Shown here piece after piece: positions 22,792 to 37,282 of a stretch of DNA of 64,000 bases. This DNA is from Apostichopus japonicus (lineage: Eukaryota > Echinodermata > Holothuroidea > Aspidochirotida > Stichopodidae): assembly GCF_037975245.1 (NCBI RefSeq), contig NC_092581.1:1440501-1504500 (forward strand), in the 5' to 3' direction. A program made the translations under genes and the position numbers. Numbering within the stretch: position 1 is the stretch's first letter; the number at the start of each line of letters is the position of its first letter. Under the pieces are notes generated by a model. The model saw only the letters and a list, made by a program, of their open reading frames with translations, searched no databases and was not told the origin of the DNA.

Positions 22792-24269
22792 CCAATGTCT
22801 CACCCGGTTTTGTAACGAATCAGTGTAGTAAGGGCCTACTTCATAGTAGGTTTAAGCATGTAGGCTATGTACAGAAAAATTCGTTATAAGTAATTACCTT
22901 CCCGTGCATTCAATAGGTACTGTAAGTCTTTGTCCATTACTCAACGCCCCCCTCCCCACCTCTCCCTCTCTCTCTCTACAACTACCCTCCCATCCCCACC
23001 CCCACCTACTATCCTCCATCGCAAAAACATACACACAGATCGACACGAAAGCACACGGACACATGCACGGACAGAGAAATAAAGTTCCCTACGCTATACG
23101 CGAGGATCAGAAAATCCTCATTTTGATTGCTATTCGAATTTGCGGTCCCAATCTAAAATTTATACATTTGACCATAAAATGTGTCTACAAACTGCAATGA
23201 AGAACGGCTACGCTGTATGCATGCCTGTTGTATAAATATTTTCAGTTGTTTTTACACCATTTCCATTATGTCGGTGTGAATACTGCTTTAATTGCGCAGT
23301 ACAAAGGTCCTCGCATACTCCGCCAATATCTTTATATTGCTACACCATTGTTTACGTGAAAAACACACATACAGTGCATGGCCGGTACGATAGGACAGGT
23401 TTACTTTGGACTCGACTACTGTCATAAGCTAAATCTTGATACGCCACAGCTTCTGCGAATTTTATCCAGGGACCGATCACCTTGACAACTGACCTGGAAA
23501 AGGGCTGAATCCATAGAACGCCAAAAACAACAAGTAGAGAGATGCGACACTATTATACCAACCTGTCACTACTTGTTACTATACCTATCAAACATTACGG
23601 TAAATCCGTAACCGTGCACCCTGTCCCCATCATCATCCCCACCCGCATACCACCCCTACCATAACGTACTCCAAAATCTAGAAACCAACCCGAACCACTG
23701 CCAATATCATTTCAAGTACCGTATAGACATCGAAACACTGACTACACCAAATTTTGTGTGACAATGAAAATTCGATATAAGACGAGTTAACCATTTGTTC
23801 AATGGCTATTAGTAGGTCAAAAACTTCATGGTTTGATTTTTTTGATTTTATATACCTGGTGAAAACAAAATATAAATTAACTTATATATCAAAATAACTG
23901 AGGCAATTTTGTGTCAACGATAAACCTATAAAGCTGCCTTGCTTTTGATCACTCGAAGCAAGGTTACAATAATTGGACGAAGAAAAGTGATTATCTATGA
24001 ACCTTTCAGGATATGAACATTAACAATATAGCATAGCATATAGTTTTAAAGTTATATAAGTTATATATTAGATGTTCATATATTTCTCACTCCTTTAATT
24101 TAAAATTCAATCACCTGTTAATGTCCGCAGCCCATTTTTAGCACACTACAGTTGATTTGAACAAGTGACATTCCCCCCCCCCCTCAGCCCCCGCTTGCAA
24201 TGTACCCTGTTATGTACATATCTAAACGCATCCACCTGTAAAAAGAGAGTTTGCTTCTTTGTAATAGAT

Positions 24270-24302
24270 GGGGGAGTTTGGGGGTGGGGGTGGGGGTGGG
24301 GG
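24270..24302 (+). repeat. G5 repeat with G-quadruplex potential
   Basis: Four runs of five G separated by single T (24280-24302), plus a fifth run at 24270-24274. A C-rich counterpart lies about 80 bp downstream (24371-24395), so both strands have quadruplex potential within about 130 bp. Open frames here are low-complexity glycine or proline runs. Confidence 0.9.
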
Positions 24303-26181
24303 TGAAGAAGAAAATGCACTCAAGATAGTTATCAGGTGCACGGAAACCTATAACAACATAATCCACTTTCACCCCTTCCCCCACCCCCCCCCCCCTCTTA
24401 TAGATCATGAAGACAGTTACCGTCCATATATGATCATGGAGATGTTACCATATATAGATGTGAGTACCACGAGTTCTGTCGACAAGGGAATACACGCTAC
24501 CACACATGACAGGTCAGAGGTTGCTCCTTGGCAATAAAACATAGCATGTGCAGGGGTTCTGTATTGTCTACATTGTGTGGCGTGTATATATTTGAAATAG
24601 ATAAGAAGGTTAAGAAGATCAAAACACATTGCTGTCAAATTGTTGCAAGTGCTTTATGTTTCATGGCCGACCAAACGTGGTCTTCACTAAAAACTGAAAG
24701 AAAAAAATGAAAAAAAGTGGTTAGAGGGGAATGATGCAGGGAATTCCCCCTCGCAATGATCAAATCAGAACAATCAGGTATTTTTGGTGGTTCCGTATTA
24801 TTTTAGCAGCTCTGGTAGTGCAATAACAACAAGTAAAAGTTCTTCAAAGGTTAAGCGATAACATTACTTACCGAGTCATTATTTCCGCCTATTCTTTGGC
24901 ATGGGCTTACTTCCCTCATTTGGCTGGGTTTTTGCGTTCACTTCGCCACAATTTCATATGGCCATTCCATAACGGTTCATGCCCCGGGGAAATTGACAAT
25001 TTGCCTCGCACCTCGACCGAAAATCCAGGTTTCCTCGACGACCAAAAATCCTTCAAATTATTGGGCATTCATATATATAACTATATAATAATACCGCCCC
25101 TTAACCAATATACTAGTATTCAACTTTGATTTCGACGAACATGACTAAACTGTTACGTGAATATGTCCTATGCTCCTAATTTACCCAATCTTTAGTCTTT
25201 CCTTATCACCCCCTCTCTCTCTCTAGTCACCCCCCCCCACCCTCTCTATCACCCCTTCGTTCTCACATTTACCCCCCCCCCCCTCTGCCTATACCGCCTG
25301 CAGCCAACTTCCTCCCTGTCTTATGTTTTTCCATGGAGCTTATCGGTACGAAAACTTCCTTTCTGCCAAATGTCGGTAATTTTCGTCGTTCGTATTTGTT
25401 TATGATCGATCGCTGGGATATCAACTTCTAAGAACCGGAGTTTTGAAAACCAAATTTGATTACGCGTTCAGTTTCATTATGATGACCTTATAGGTCAATA
25501 TTCACTTATCCAGGTACACTCTGACATGTATGGCAAGTTTTCTGTACATTGTTCGAAGAGGACCTCCTAAGGGCATTTGTCACCAATATCAACATGACAA
25601 TAAATAAAAACCAATTGTGAATTCGTAAACAGATCCGATTAAACCACGATATACCAACTGATTTATTTCGTGGTAACACGACGTTTTGTAACCATGCATG
25701 GATAATATTATATTGTTCATATATACGGCCGATCAGTGATGCCAGCAATGGCACCCGGACCAACTCACCGCTCCGACCCGGGCCGAATGGGGGAAACAAT
25801 TTCGTTCATATGAAATGTTGATGTTTATGTCATTTCTAATCTAATATGATGATTTTCTTATAACGCTATATAGTTACTGTACTACAGGCAGATGTATATG
25901 ACAAACGCGTAGATCTTGGAAGTATACTAGTTATATACTTGCAAATGAAAATGAAAGTATCATCAAATTATACACAGCACATCAAGGCCGCAACGGCGTA
26001 CACTTATGGGTGTGCGTGGGGGATGGTAAAGGCCCCGGAATAAATTACTACCCCCCTCCCCCCCCCCCGCCGCACGACTGGCGGACGGAATATTACCAAC
26101 TATATTAACATGGAATGCGCCGTACAACCAAAACAGCCGAAAAATCTTCAACGTTGTTTGAAAAGTTGCAAAATATACAAA
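24303..26181. other. Non-coding stretch, no gene seen
   Basis: No coding exon supported. It contains poly-C tracts at 24384-24395, 25272-25283 and 26058-26068, and CT-rich text around 25205-25320. Confidence 0.5.
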
Positions 26182-26517
26182 AAGATACATTTTGATGAAA
26201 TTCTAAGTACAGAGAACTTTGACAACTATGCAAACATGTATCAAATGTATCAGGTTTCAAGGATAAGTCAAAGAGAAAATTACATTAGCCAAAGTAAAGC
26301 TTCCAAACAGTGTTTGCCCAGGTGACATCACAAACCCCCTATTGTGATCCAGCTTCCTGGAATAGTTGAAGGTTGCAGTCCAAATAGGTTACATTTAACC
26401 AAACATATCTCGAGTTAGGGGCATGATATTGAGATGGGGGTTTCCATTAGCAGTGTGGAATATTATTCGCTTCAAAATAAGTTTCACACTGTTTTGTCAC
26501 CAGAATCCCCCTTTAAT
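26182..26517 (+). repeat. ~350-bp dispersed repeat family, copy A
   Basis: This segment aligns collinearly with 58446-58806. Shared blocks in order include CATTTTGATGA, ATTCTAA.TACAG.GAAC, GTCAGGTTTCAAGGATAA-type text, CCCAGGTGA.TCACA, CTTCCTGGA.TAGTTGAAGG, GATATTGAGATG and GAATACCCCTTTAA-like text at the end. Both copies have the same orientation. There is no conserved reading frame and no visible terminal inverted repeat. It is a dispersed element of unknown class. Confidence 0.8.
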
Positions 26518-26736
26518 CAATCTCCGTTGGCTAGCTACGAAAACTTCAAAATACGAGAGGAAAAATTCAGCTACCGACGGAAATCATTTTGAGATCCACT
26601 TTGGGGTAGCGCCTCACAGTTTTAGGGGCCAACGTTTTAGACGAAGTTTCGTAAGAAAAAGTCGGCAATTGACGACTTCCACATTGTAGTTAGCAAAGTA
26701 AGCTAGGCTATACGGACCTTTGCTATATGGCTGTCT

Positions 26737-26771
26737 GACCAGGGAGTTGTTTCCATAACAACTCCCTGGTC
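26737..26771. repeat. 15-bp perfect-stem foldback hairpin
   Basis: GACCAGGGAGTTGTT, loop TCCAT, then its exact reverse complement. The arm sequence CAGGGAGTTGTT recurs next to another hairpin at 27395-27419, so the two probably derive from one foldback element family. Confidence 0.92.
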
Positions 26772-27394
26772 TGAAATATAGGTGTAGGCTAAGTGTTAAT
26801 GTTCGTTTTGAAACGCAGTGTTTTTGCGAGTAATTTTGATATCGTGTTACATGTTGTTAATGCAGAAAAATAACTGCTAAACAGGTTTTATTTTCAAAAC
26901 GCGATCAAATATGCCCTCCAAAAGTATATTACCAGCTACTTAAAAATAATCACCGCTGCGTTTGGCCTCGATCGAGTCACCGTGGGCGTTGACTATCTTT
27001 GAAAACAGCATCATCAAAACAGTGAGAGAGAGACCATCTGAAATTGGTTTCATCAGGGTGTCCTGACTTTGAGTTTCATTAAATCTGAAAGGTTTGCTAC
27101 TTTTATCCGTGTTCTATAGGGAATTTGGTCCGTGTATAGATTTGACCGGTGAAAATAAGGTCATATCTGTGATCCGAGCGGGGTGCGTGTATCTCGCGTG
27201 GAGATTACTGTAATCTTCCTTCGATTGACCCGGAGTGAGGGTATAGATATTGAATGGTACACAGAGCTAGGCTTTATACGCAGGCAAAGCCGGGCAGTGA
27301 TTTGAGCAAATAAATGTACTGCGAGTCGACTGATGCATGTAAGTGTGCATATCTTTGTCAGTCATATATACTCGAATGAAGTAGTTAAGAAGAC

Positions 27395-27419
27395 CCATGG
27401 CAGTATATTACTGCCATGG
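27395..27419. repeat. 11-bp perfect-stem foldback hairpin
   Basis: CCATGGCAGTA, loop TAT, then its exact reverse complement. It is followed by ATCAGGGAGTTGTTAGTGCC, which shares CAGGGAGTTGTT with the hairpin at 26737. Confidence 0.9.
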
Positions 27420-30400
27420 ATCAGGGAGTTGTTAGTGCCAAGGCAACTGGTATACACAATTTCACTGCGGGCCCGTCAGATCAATCTCGTGCCCACCACC
27501 GCCCCCCCCCCCCTCCCCGTCTTATTCATTTAGTGGTTATTTACGGTAATTATTAATTGGTAAAGGATTGGTTAGCATTTCAGTCGGCTATTTTCAGGTT
27601 TGGGTTTCCGAGAAAAAAAAGATCCAATACAATGACCAATTGGAAAACGGATAATCTTCTGTTTAAAATACCCTAGGCACATGATAACGAAGTCACTCTA
27701 CCTTTATATATGGATATTAACACTAGTCATATGTATATGTACCGTAACTCTTGTGAACGATTTTGGAGACGTTGATTGGCAATAAGTCTATAACATTTTC
27801 TTTATCTTTCTGACAAATTAATTTTAGCCATAGGTCGTCAGTATTGTTTTACAGATGTATTGTAAGTATTACAGACGTATTCGGCTATAGTATTGTATTT
27901 TCACGAGGGTAATTACCCATGCACTTCCGGTTCTCTCCAACCATCCTTCACCCCCCCCCCCCCTCACCACCATCCCATTATGGTAAATGGACAAATTCAA
28001 GACTATGAGGTGCGTGAATTATGTTTTTTCCGTTGATGCATTATTCTCTGAATTTGAAAGTATAAAAGGACCAATGTGACCATTTTCTTATTTCTAGTCT
28101 AATTTTGCTGGAAAATTGCAGGGTCTGTGGGGTGATGGGGGTACAGAGGAGGGTACTGATGACCTGGTTATAGCAATTGCATTTACACGATAGCAGGTCG
28201 AGGGTTCATTTTGTGCTAAAAATGTCTGCGTTCTAACAACCAAAAATAACTTCCCCTTGTATTTCCACACACGATGTCACGTGACATATTCCACAATGAC
28301 AGTGGGATTCAGTAGAATGGCCAGGCATTTAAGGATATATTAGGCACGTAGAGCGGTCCGGTGTAATTGATGACAGGCATTTCGTATTTTAAGTTCTATA
28401 GTATATTTTGTAAAACTTTCCACTTTGGGTATAACTTTATCGATATACTTCCGGTCATCTGAACCTGAGTGCTAACTTCGTAAAGTTTAAATAAATATTT
28501 CATATTAATATTCATAATAAAAGTAATAATAAAAAAAAGACAGAAATAATGACACAAAAACACAAACTTTTTTGACCTTTTTCTTCCTTTTCTTCTTCTC
28601 AACAATCTTTTAGCACACATTATTGCGCAATCATTCATCTTCATAGTACAGAATGTTGTATTGTCACACCTCGATTAGCTGCGCTCTGGGTTTAAATGTA
28701 CATCCATAAGAAACACTTACGTGATAGCTTGGCAAATTTACAAGACCAAAAAGAAAGGGGAAAAAAAACAAGGATTTGACTCTTTTTTTTAAGCGGTCTG
28801 TGACAAATAATATATATACACAAGGTTGGTATTAGACCCTCTTTTCTCTTTTTAAATAAACACACCAAAACATGAGGAAAGAAGCAAAGGAAACCGAGTT
28901 GTCTCGAAACTAAATGAAACACAAGCATTAGAAGGTCTACAAATATGAATGGAATAAAAATGAAACTTTTTAAACATGACGCCAGAATGTTTTTCTAGAC
29001 AACGCTAAAGTAGGCTTGTTTGCTCATTAACTATACCAAAACCAAGCAAATATTACTCTAAATATGAATAAAATTGATCAAATAAGTACCACACCCTCAT
29101 ATGAAATATAATGAGCGAGTCATCAATGAACAGTTTTCATTTTCTTTCTCGATACACATTTCGTTCTAGAAAACTTCCAAATTTCTAAAGAAAAAAAAAT
29201 CCGAAATGTTTCGACTTTTTCATTCTTACTTCATTGATTGATATAAACCTTGAAATATAGTCAAACTTATAAATATTATTATATAATAAATCAACTCGAG
29301 AACACTGCTTAAAATCTAAATCAACTCGAGAAAGCTCCTTTAAATTTCTCTTCCAACTCGGTGAGTCAAACAACGGACATATGTGTGCACAACTCCAGAA
29401 ATTAAAGACCTATCATGCATGAATCATAGATTTATGATATAGACGATACACCCTTATGAGAGATAAGGGCAAGGTTAGAAGGATATTAAAGGGGTGGTAC
29501 TGGTCTCTTTTGTTATTTTGTTGGTAGTGGTTACCAAACCCTTCAGAAAGATTACCAGTTGGATTAAATATGTTTTGTTTTATATATAAGTTTTAAATAT
29601 CTTTATAGATTGTTGAAATTAATCTAGGAGACATGATGCACACACAACATATTGACCAAGAGCCAGATCACGTGATATTTCGGTGGATACTTCAAATAAT
29701 TCATCTTCATAACTTCATCAGTAGTAATACCTTTCTAACACTAATACTTACATTGAACACAATGCCCAACATTCCAATAATATATACTTTCTTTCCTTCT
29801 TCAATTCACCGTCCTCGTGTAATACATATACACCCACGATAACTCAACTACTCATCTTTGTAATGTAAACTTTTCAAAAATAAACCTTTTCTTCACACGA
29901 TAAATCATTGAGTCAAAACTGCCACTACTATAAACGGCCAGTGGCGGCGAAAAAAAAGGAGAAAAAACAAATGAAGATAATATTATAACTTTGCGTTTAC
30001 ACGTGTTGTGCAAAAGGCATTTTTTTAACATTTAAGGTCAAGGTATTTAATTAAATAATATGATACATATGTGTAATATAAAGTTTTTTTCCAAAGGAAA
30101 CAATCGTTTTCTACTTTATTATCTCTTTAATTTAAATTTGAAAGAATATCAGAATACAAGCTTAACTACCTCATTTTGCCTCAAATCAATGTGTCTGCCA
30201 CACTGTTGTTACACCAGTTAATTACCACTTGCATATACACAAATAGACCTATATAATTACATGATAGGAAGGTACTCTTTTGTTTAAGCCTACCGACCGC
30301 CCCTCCCCCCCCCCCCACAAACAAAATAATAATGAAACTAGGACACGCTTTGTCTCATAATCACCGAACATGAAACACATTGGCTATTGTATCAACATTT

Positions 30401-33400
30401 CTTATCATTAAGATGAATTTGTACATAAAATCGATATCAACATTAGCGTCATTCACTTCAAAAAAGCAGTCACAATAATTTTTCGCGTTCCAAAAATAGT
30501 CAACAAAATGGCCACTCAATGTTGTCAACGTACGCACGTTGAACAAATATTAGCCAACATCGTTCATGAATTTTTCATACAAGATAATCATTATCAAGTA
30601 TATAATACACAAATTGATCGATTTTTTGTGTGTTAATTTGTCGATTTTTCACACATTATTCTTATAATAACCGTTACATGTTAGTCATTATCAGCTGTTT
30701 TCTAGTACCCTGCTGACTTTCCAAATAAATTTTCACTCTCCAAAAAGTGACTTTCACTTAAACCAATTTTCCGATCGCAACATTTTGTACAAAAAAAAAT
30801 CAATTAAATATCCTTTTCGCTTTTCACACATTTGATGACCTTTTTCTCCGTGTGTTGCAACGTGGTTGTGACGTAATAACAATATAACCTAACGACTTTA
30901 TTCTCTCTCTCACACACACACACGAAATAGAATACAAATGAGCGTACAAAACATAAATTCCTTGGAAAGACCGTCACTGCAGTATATTCCGATGTTATGA
31001 AAACAAATGTAAGCAACGAGGTGTGACCTTTTTTTTCATCACGATACCATATGTCCGTAATTTTTTTGTTTTTGAAAGAGACCTTTATCGGAGACAACAC
31101 TCGGCGGGATTTGCTTTTAATTAAAGTTTTTTTTTTTAATATAACAGTTAAACCGCATGTCCGTTCAATGAAAATGAGGAAATTCCCCAACGATATTAAC
31201 GTTAACTACTTAAGCTTTGCATGGGAATGTTTTGTTTTTGTTGTTTTTTTCCCCCCATTTTATTTTTGCCTTTTTTTTTGCCTTTTCTTCTTTCTTTAAG
31301 ATTATTTTTGGTTTTTTCCTTCGCGACGGTGGATAAATTTGTGTTTGCAACGGTAATATACAATGCCGGACCCCAACACGATCATGACATACATAATGAA
31401 ACCGCACAACCCTAAACTATCAAGAATATAAACGGATGAGATCTGACGTTTAGCCTGAATGCCAAAAATTTCAACTTTAACAATTTGTTCCAAAAAGTGT
31501 GTGGTAAATTATGTAGCATGTCTTTGTTAAATGGCGTCTCTTCGGCCAGTGTAGTCTTTAATGTAGTACTCATATACTGTAACACAACCATATATATATA
31601 TCACTTAACAGTGTACACTATAAACCAATGGAACCGATCGAAGCACTGTCTGTATAACCTATTTATACGATCCGGCACACGTTAAGTCCAGTCTGGAGAA
31701 ACCACGTGATACACACGTGCATTTGTAAAGCTCACTTCAATTATATATACATATATATGTTCATGAAGCGATTAGGCTATAGGGACTGTATAATGTTTTG
31801 CCTACTACACATTCCTTACAGAGGTACAATGGGTGGATGACTATGAGTCCACGCATTCCGCAATGCAGTTCATAAAATCGGTGCTACCCCCCCCCCCCCC
31901 CCGATACAATAGTCTGCAAACCTATACAGTACATCATTAAGTAAGGTATTCAACTGTTTTGTGTAAGTGTCATGTTTATGTGTTAACAAATCATTAAAGG
32001 TTAATATTATCATTACTTACTCGCCCTTTTCGTATTTGGAACATTATTTGCATACATACATACATACATACATACATACATACCGAACCCATGTATGGGA
32101 GATGTGCACCTTTAAGCTACACACAACGAATGTGATTTGCACTATTTAAGTATCAACATGTAGTCCACGAACGCGCACGGGAGACAATGGTATGAAATAC
32201 ACTTTATTCCCATTTTCCACATTCTCAAACACTGGGGGAAAATTTTGGACTTTTCTCCTATAGTTTTCGTTGAATTTTATAGTAAAGAACACATTTTGTG
32301 ATTAAATATTTACAAGGTATTATATGCTGCAGAAATATGCCATATATTATGACCGCATTTTAATCATCTTTTCAGTGTTCTCAATTATGAAAGCAGAATA
32401 AACAATGTGTACTAGTCCACACACACACACGCACGCACACAAAAACAGCTGTTAGTCCCGTTATCATATCCAAACGTCCTCATACAAGATTATAAATGCA
32501 GCGCAAGGCAGAAGTAACTCCAAACAACTTGATGATAGCAAAGTACGAAATATACTAAGTCCCTCAAATAAAGCCCCCCTGAAAGGTGGAGAGCCCGATA
32601 AACTCCCATCACGATTTACACTAACGACAATAAAGATTCTTTGAGATACCACCAAAGGGTTAAAGAACACACTACGGGAGTCAAAAGGTTATCCCTTTAT
32701 CTCACTTTCTTATGACGCTTGGTATCCCCCCCCCCTCAAATATTATCAAAATAGGCTTGTCAAATTATATGACGAAGCTGTTTGTATGTATTAGCTAGCA
32801 TATAGAGCCTATTGTCATGCAAATTTCTTTAACTTTAGATCAGTGCATTGTTGTTCGTCATGGATAAATACAACGGGCATTACTGGTATTCTATCAACAT
32901 CTGCAAACTCACTGCGGGGTCACTCTAAAACTGACACAGCACGGTGGTTGAACAACAACCACGGTAGTAGTGGGCATATTTAGGTCTATATACCGTTGGT
33001 TAACGATACAGTTTATGTATACTTAGATGTATTGATAAACCCACGTGATTAATTCAACAATAACGTCTGACTTATTGATGGTATACATATCAATACAAAT
33101 TATACGCCTCCTTTGTGCAAGGGAAACCGAATCAACACATAAAACAGAATTCTACACACCAACTAACTTTTTTTCAACAGATTTCATCTCCTATAAGATT
33201 ATTAAAGTAACACGCTATCTATAGGTTGTACGTAAACCTTTTGTTGGGGGGAGGGGGGCTGGGGGGTTAACAGTATGTAAATTTGTGTGGCTCTGACCAA
33301 GCAAATACTGTGGGTATTAATACATATTTGAAAACAATTTTCGACATCGTCGTTGTTGTTTTTGCAGAGTTGTAACTTGTGATGAATGTTCAGGTGCACC

Positions 33401-36400
33401 GGAAGTATTATAAATCACACTAAATTAAGTACTCGAGTATAAATAAATGTGTATATGAATTTTTTGTCGTTACTTCGTTTCACTGAAATAGTGCTTCAAA
33501 ACAAATCGAAATTTACTTACATTAAATTGTCAACCGAGCGATACAATACAATTATCACTACACTTAAAATATACTTGTGATATAAACACGGAAAAAAAAG
33601 GATTACTTAAATAGCGCTTCGTGCATGCAATTTTGCTGCTTAAAATAAAGCACTGTTCTTTATCAAGTCGTTTCCAAAAACGGATGGATAACAAAACCTA
33701 CCACTGCATGTGGTGGAAGACTCTTTAACATTCAAGTTTTGATCAACTTTACATAGATACATGTGTATGCTAAATGACACACATTCGTTGCTCAATAATA
33801 ACAGTGATATATATATCCCCTTGGGCATCATAGCCGCTTACTTCCATGCAGGACTTAAACATTTAAATAACATTTTTTTCTTGTTTAGTTATATTACAAA
33901 ACTGAGACAACACTGTCGTAAAATAGACTAAAGAAACAGCCGTTTTATCATAATGAAACAAATATACTATCTGCTTGACCTTACAAGCGTACTGTCGTGA
34001 ACTTTCTATAGTTAGTTACCCGTACATTTAATTTAAAAAAAATTACTGCGTACCAACGGTACAAATGACAACCGCGAGAAAGAAGATATGTCGAAGAAAC
34101 GCTAACCCCCAAAACAGAAATTCTGTTGACTTATTACTGTAGGTTATAAAAACAACTTTAGGTATATAGGGGAATAGTGGGAAACTATGTACAAGTTAAT
34201 TTTGATATTACAAAAGAAAGAAAGAAAATATAATAAAAGTTTGATCCCCTGTTAAAGGCAAGTTTCTTCATAAAACTGAAGTTAATACTGATATTGCGTT
34301 CGTCTAATTGACAATCAAACTTTAGGATCGCTTTAAATGTACATATTGTAGATTTTATATATCCAGTGGGTATAGGGTTGTCAAAGAGAGGTTACATATC
34401 CTCTTACAACATCAACAACGTTTTGGGAACGATCATCGGAAGCTAGCGTCAGTCGTATCCGAAATTATCTCTCAGCAGTGCTAACACATGCCTATAACAG
34501 TTTAAGTATATGGTGTCCTGTGAAATAGCATGCCATTTTTTTTTTTAACTGTCTTTTTTTGCTTTTTTGCAAGTCACTTTTGGGACAACGTCGTCGTGTG
34601 AACGTTTTGTTGAGGTTATAAAGAGTATTAGACAGTTCTCTTTAAGCATCACTCGATAACGTCTCGCAATAACCAAGTGAGAACTTTTGGCAATGAACAC
34701 GTGATAACGTATATACTGTATGTGAGTCAAAGTTTCTCCCTGACACAGGTGGTATATCACATATGTAAATGAACAGTAGAACAAACTCGGCGACAAGATC
34801 CGAGTCAACTGTAAAATAAAATTCACTTATTTCTCGACCAGTTGACACACAATAACCTCGAGGGTAAGACGTCTACTCAAATTACGCATTTGAGCTTGAC
34901 GACATTGAATGAAAAAATTTAATAGGTGCATGCAACTTTTTTTTCCAACTACACTGGCCTGTTTTGTGTTTGCAAGTACGTGGTTTGTATAACGAACATG
35001 TTACACAACCGAGTACCCTTCATATGGCAGTACACGGTTAAGTCTATTTCCAGCATATACTACCTAATTATTTAGCCAATAATCTTGTGCATAGTCTAGT
35101 CAGCAGTTACGGTATACTTAAAGGCTATCATTCAGTGATTTCTAATCCTATTCAAACATCCCCCACCAGGCGGCGTTAGTATCTATTCAAAGTATTGACA
35201 GCTTATAGAATACCACCACCATGCATTGTTAGGATTTAAAATGCCAATACGACAAGAATTTGAAAATCACCGGTTCAGTTGTTATGAAGCTATACAGAAA
35301 GTTCATTCACTATTGAGCTGTGAACGCTTCGGGAACTAGGTAAGGTAATTGTGTGGTACAACCGGCTTTCTCAAGTACAACAATAAATGGTCAAGAAGGG
35401 TCGAACGGAAAACGGTGGTAATTTAGCAAAACTCGGTCCCTAGGAGAATTGTATGGGACATGTGACTTTTCTTTACGAATACACTGTTGTGGCAGACGCC
35501 TAAAGTGTCTGTCAGGCTAACTTACAGCTTCACTGCTTTCACCCCACCCCCAAACGCACCCCCCCCCCTTTATGTGGAATCAGAATTGTGTCAGAAAGTA
35601 CACGGGGCTGGGATACAGTGCATTTATAACTCTTTAAGAAAAGTAAACTTCTAAACAAAGTCGATCCTAAGTAAGTCGATTCTTAGTAACGTAAGTAATT
35701 TTAAACACTTTACTTGGGTCTGTTGTACACACTAACTTCAGATAACTGTACACTTGTTAGGACTAATCGTTAAATGACGATTTTTGACAGATGCATAGTG
35801 CATGGGTCTACAAGCTTACCATCAAATGAATGGAAATGCAATGCATGATTAAAGTGTGGGCAGATACATAGAACCAGCCAATTAACACTGCATTTTCCAT
35901 TGATCAATTATCCCTGCTGCCTGCGCTAGGCTAACACACACACACTCATATACACTTAATTAGTCATAAGTTAGTCATCAACATAACCTGTATCCTGCTC
36001 CCTATTAATAAAGCTGAGTAACTAGAACAGAACCATCCAGGCTATATGCAAACTTTTTCTTTCACTGTTTCTGCCATCATTGTACAAAAAAACAAAACAC
36101 ATAGGCCAACACAAACGATTTCCTGTTGTTGCCACTGAACAATCTATATGCACGTGCCTGGCTGCGTATTATTACAATGCGGTCTCAAAGAAACGAGATT
36201 GCGAAATGAAAGTGGAAATTTTTGCCTACAAAGTTCAAACCCAATAATTTACTGCCAAGGTTCCTGCGACAGGGTATACCATGATTCTTCAACATTATTA
36301 CCAGGGTATAAGTTAACATGATCATTTCACAACCTATTGTGATCGGCTAACTATCAAAGGCCCCTAGTTCTAACTGGTCACTATTGAAACTGGCATTCCA

Positions 36401-36675
36401 TTAAGGTAAAGTATGTCTTGGCTACAAGCAGAGAGAAAACCATTAGATAAATATTACTTTTTTCCCCTCAACTTTTATGACGAATGTACAGATATTGAAA
36501 ACAGCAGAGATATACTGTAGTTGCTCTAACTCCACCCACTGCTCGGTGGCACACAAAAAGGTTTGAATTAAACGATCTTCGATTTTTGTTCTCTGGATTT
36601 TTGTTATGTCATGCAACGTCACAACAAACTTTTCATACACCCACCCACCCACTTACAGACTGGAACTTTCCATTG
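27420..36675. other. Long non-coding stretch, no gene seen
   Basis: No coding exon could be supported in about 9 kb. Contents: poly-C tracts at 27502-27513, 27951-27963, 30305-30316, 31887-31902, 32726-32735 and 35559-35568; a small direct repeat of AAATCAACTCGAGA at about 29286 and 29317; (CA)n at about 30910 and 32418; and (CATA)n at 32051-32083. Part of the right end may be 3' UTR of the TENT5 gene. Confidence 0.45.
32051..32083. repeat. CATA microsatellite
   Basis: Eight uninterrupted tetranucleotide units. Confidence 0.95.
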
Positions 36676-36681
36676 TTTATT
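36676..36681 (-). promoter_or_regulatory. Candidate poly(A) signal of the TENT5 gene
   Basis: TTTATT on the plus strand reads AATAAA on the minus strand, about 600 bp past the TENT5 stop codon. Vertebrate TENT5 genes have long 3' UTRs, so this position is plausible, but other AATAAA motifs occur further on and none is proven. Confidence 0.3.
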
Positions 36682-37282
36682 ATGACCTTGATTACCCTCC
36701 TCGGAAGAACACTAACCGTTTGCTCGTCCATGTGTGAGCAGATAACAAAACACACATAGATCAGCTGGCTCTCTTGCCTTTAATTCGACTTGATATATAT
36801 GTAAGGAACTTAATGCAGAGGGCAAACAGAACTTCTGACAACTATTACGCAACAACGATTTCTTCAATGACTCTTAATGTACCGTATTGGACTCCCTAGC
36901 ATATTGTGAAGTATTATGCGTGGACGAGACCTACATATCGACCGTCTTTCATGTATACTACCGCTTTTGGACAATTCATATGGTTATTTTCAACCATCAC
37001 TCCACCAATGTGAGATGTACTAATTAATGCTTATGAATGAATTACATATTCCATGTGAGGAAAAATATCACATAAGATCCAGGGGACACTTACTGTTGGC
37101 AAACCGTGTATTCCTTGATCAACATTAGTGCACATGAATGTGTAAAATATAAATCCAACTCCCAACTGGCGTGTTCCTTCTTCGTACAAAAGAACTTCAG
37201 ATTTCATTCCGGGGGGGGGGGAGGGGGGTCGTCTTTTTGAACACTTCTTTCCCCCTCCTATTTGACACTGCTTTTCTGCAAA

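Larger units (their letters stand above)
21429..24269. other. Non-coding stretch, no gene seen
   Basis: Outside the separately listed elements at 22246-22306 and 22505-22791 no gene is supported. There is a CT-rich run near 22960, an 8-bp-stem hairpin (CCTTGCTT/AAGCAAGG) at 23937-23963 and a poly-C run at 24173-24183. Confidence 0.5.

Noticed and set aside
29937-29960. Lone hAT-like left end CAGTGGCGGCG
   Set aside because: No matching right end or 8-bp duplication was found nearby, so it could be chance.
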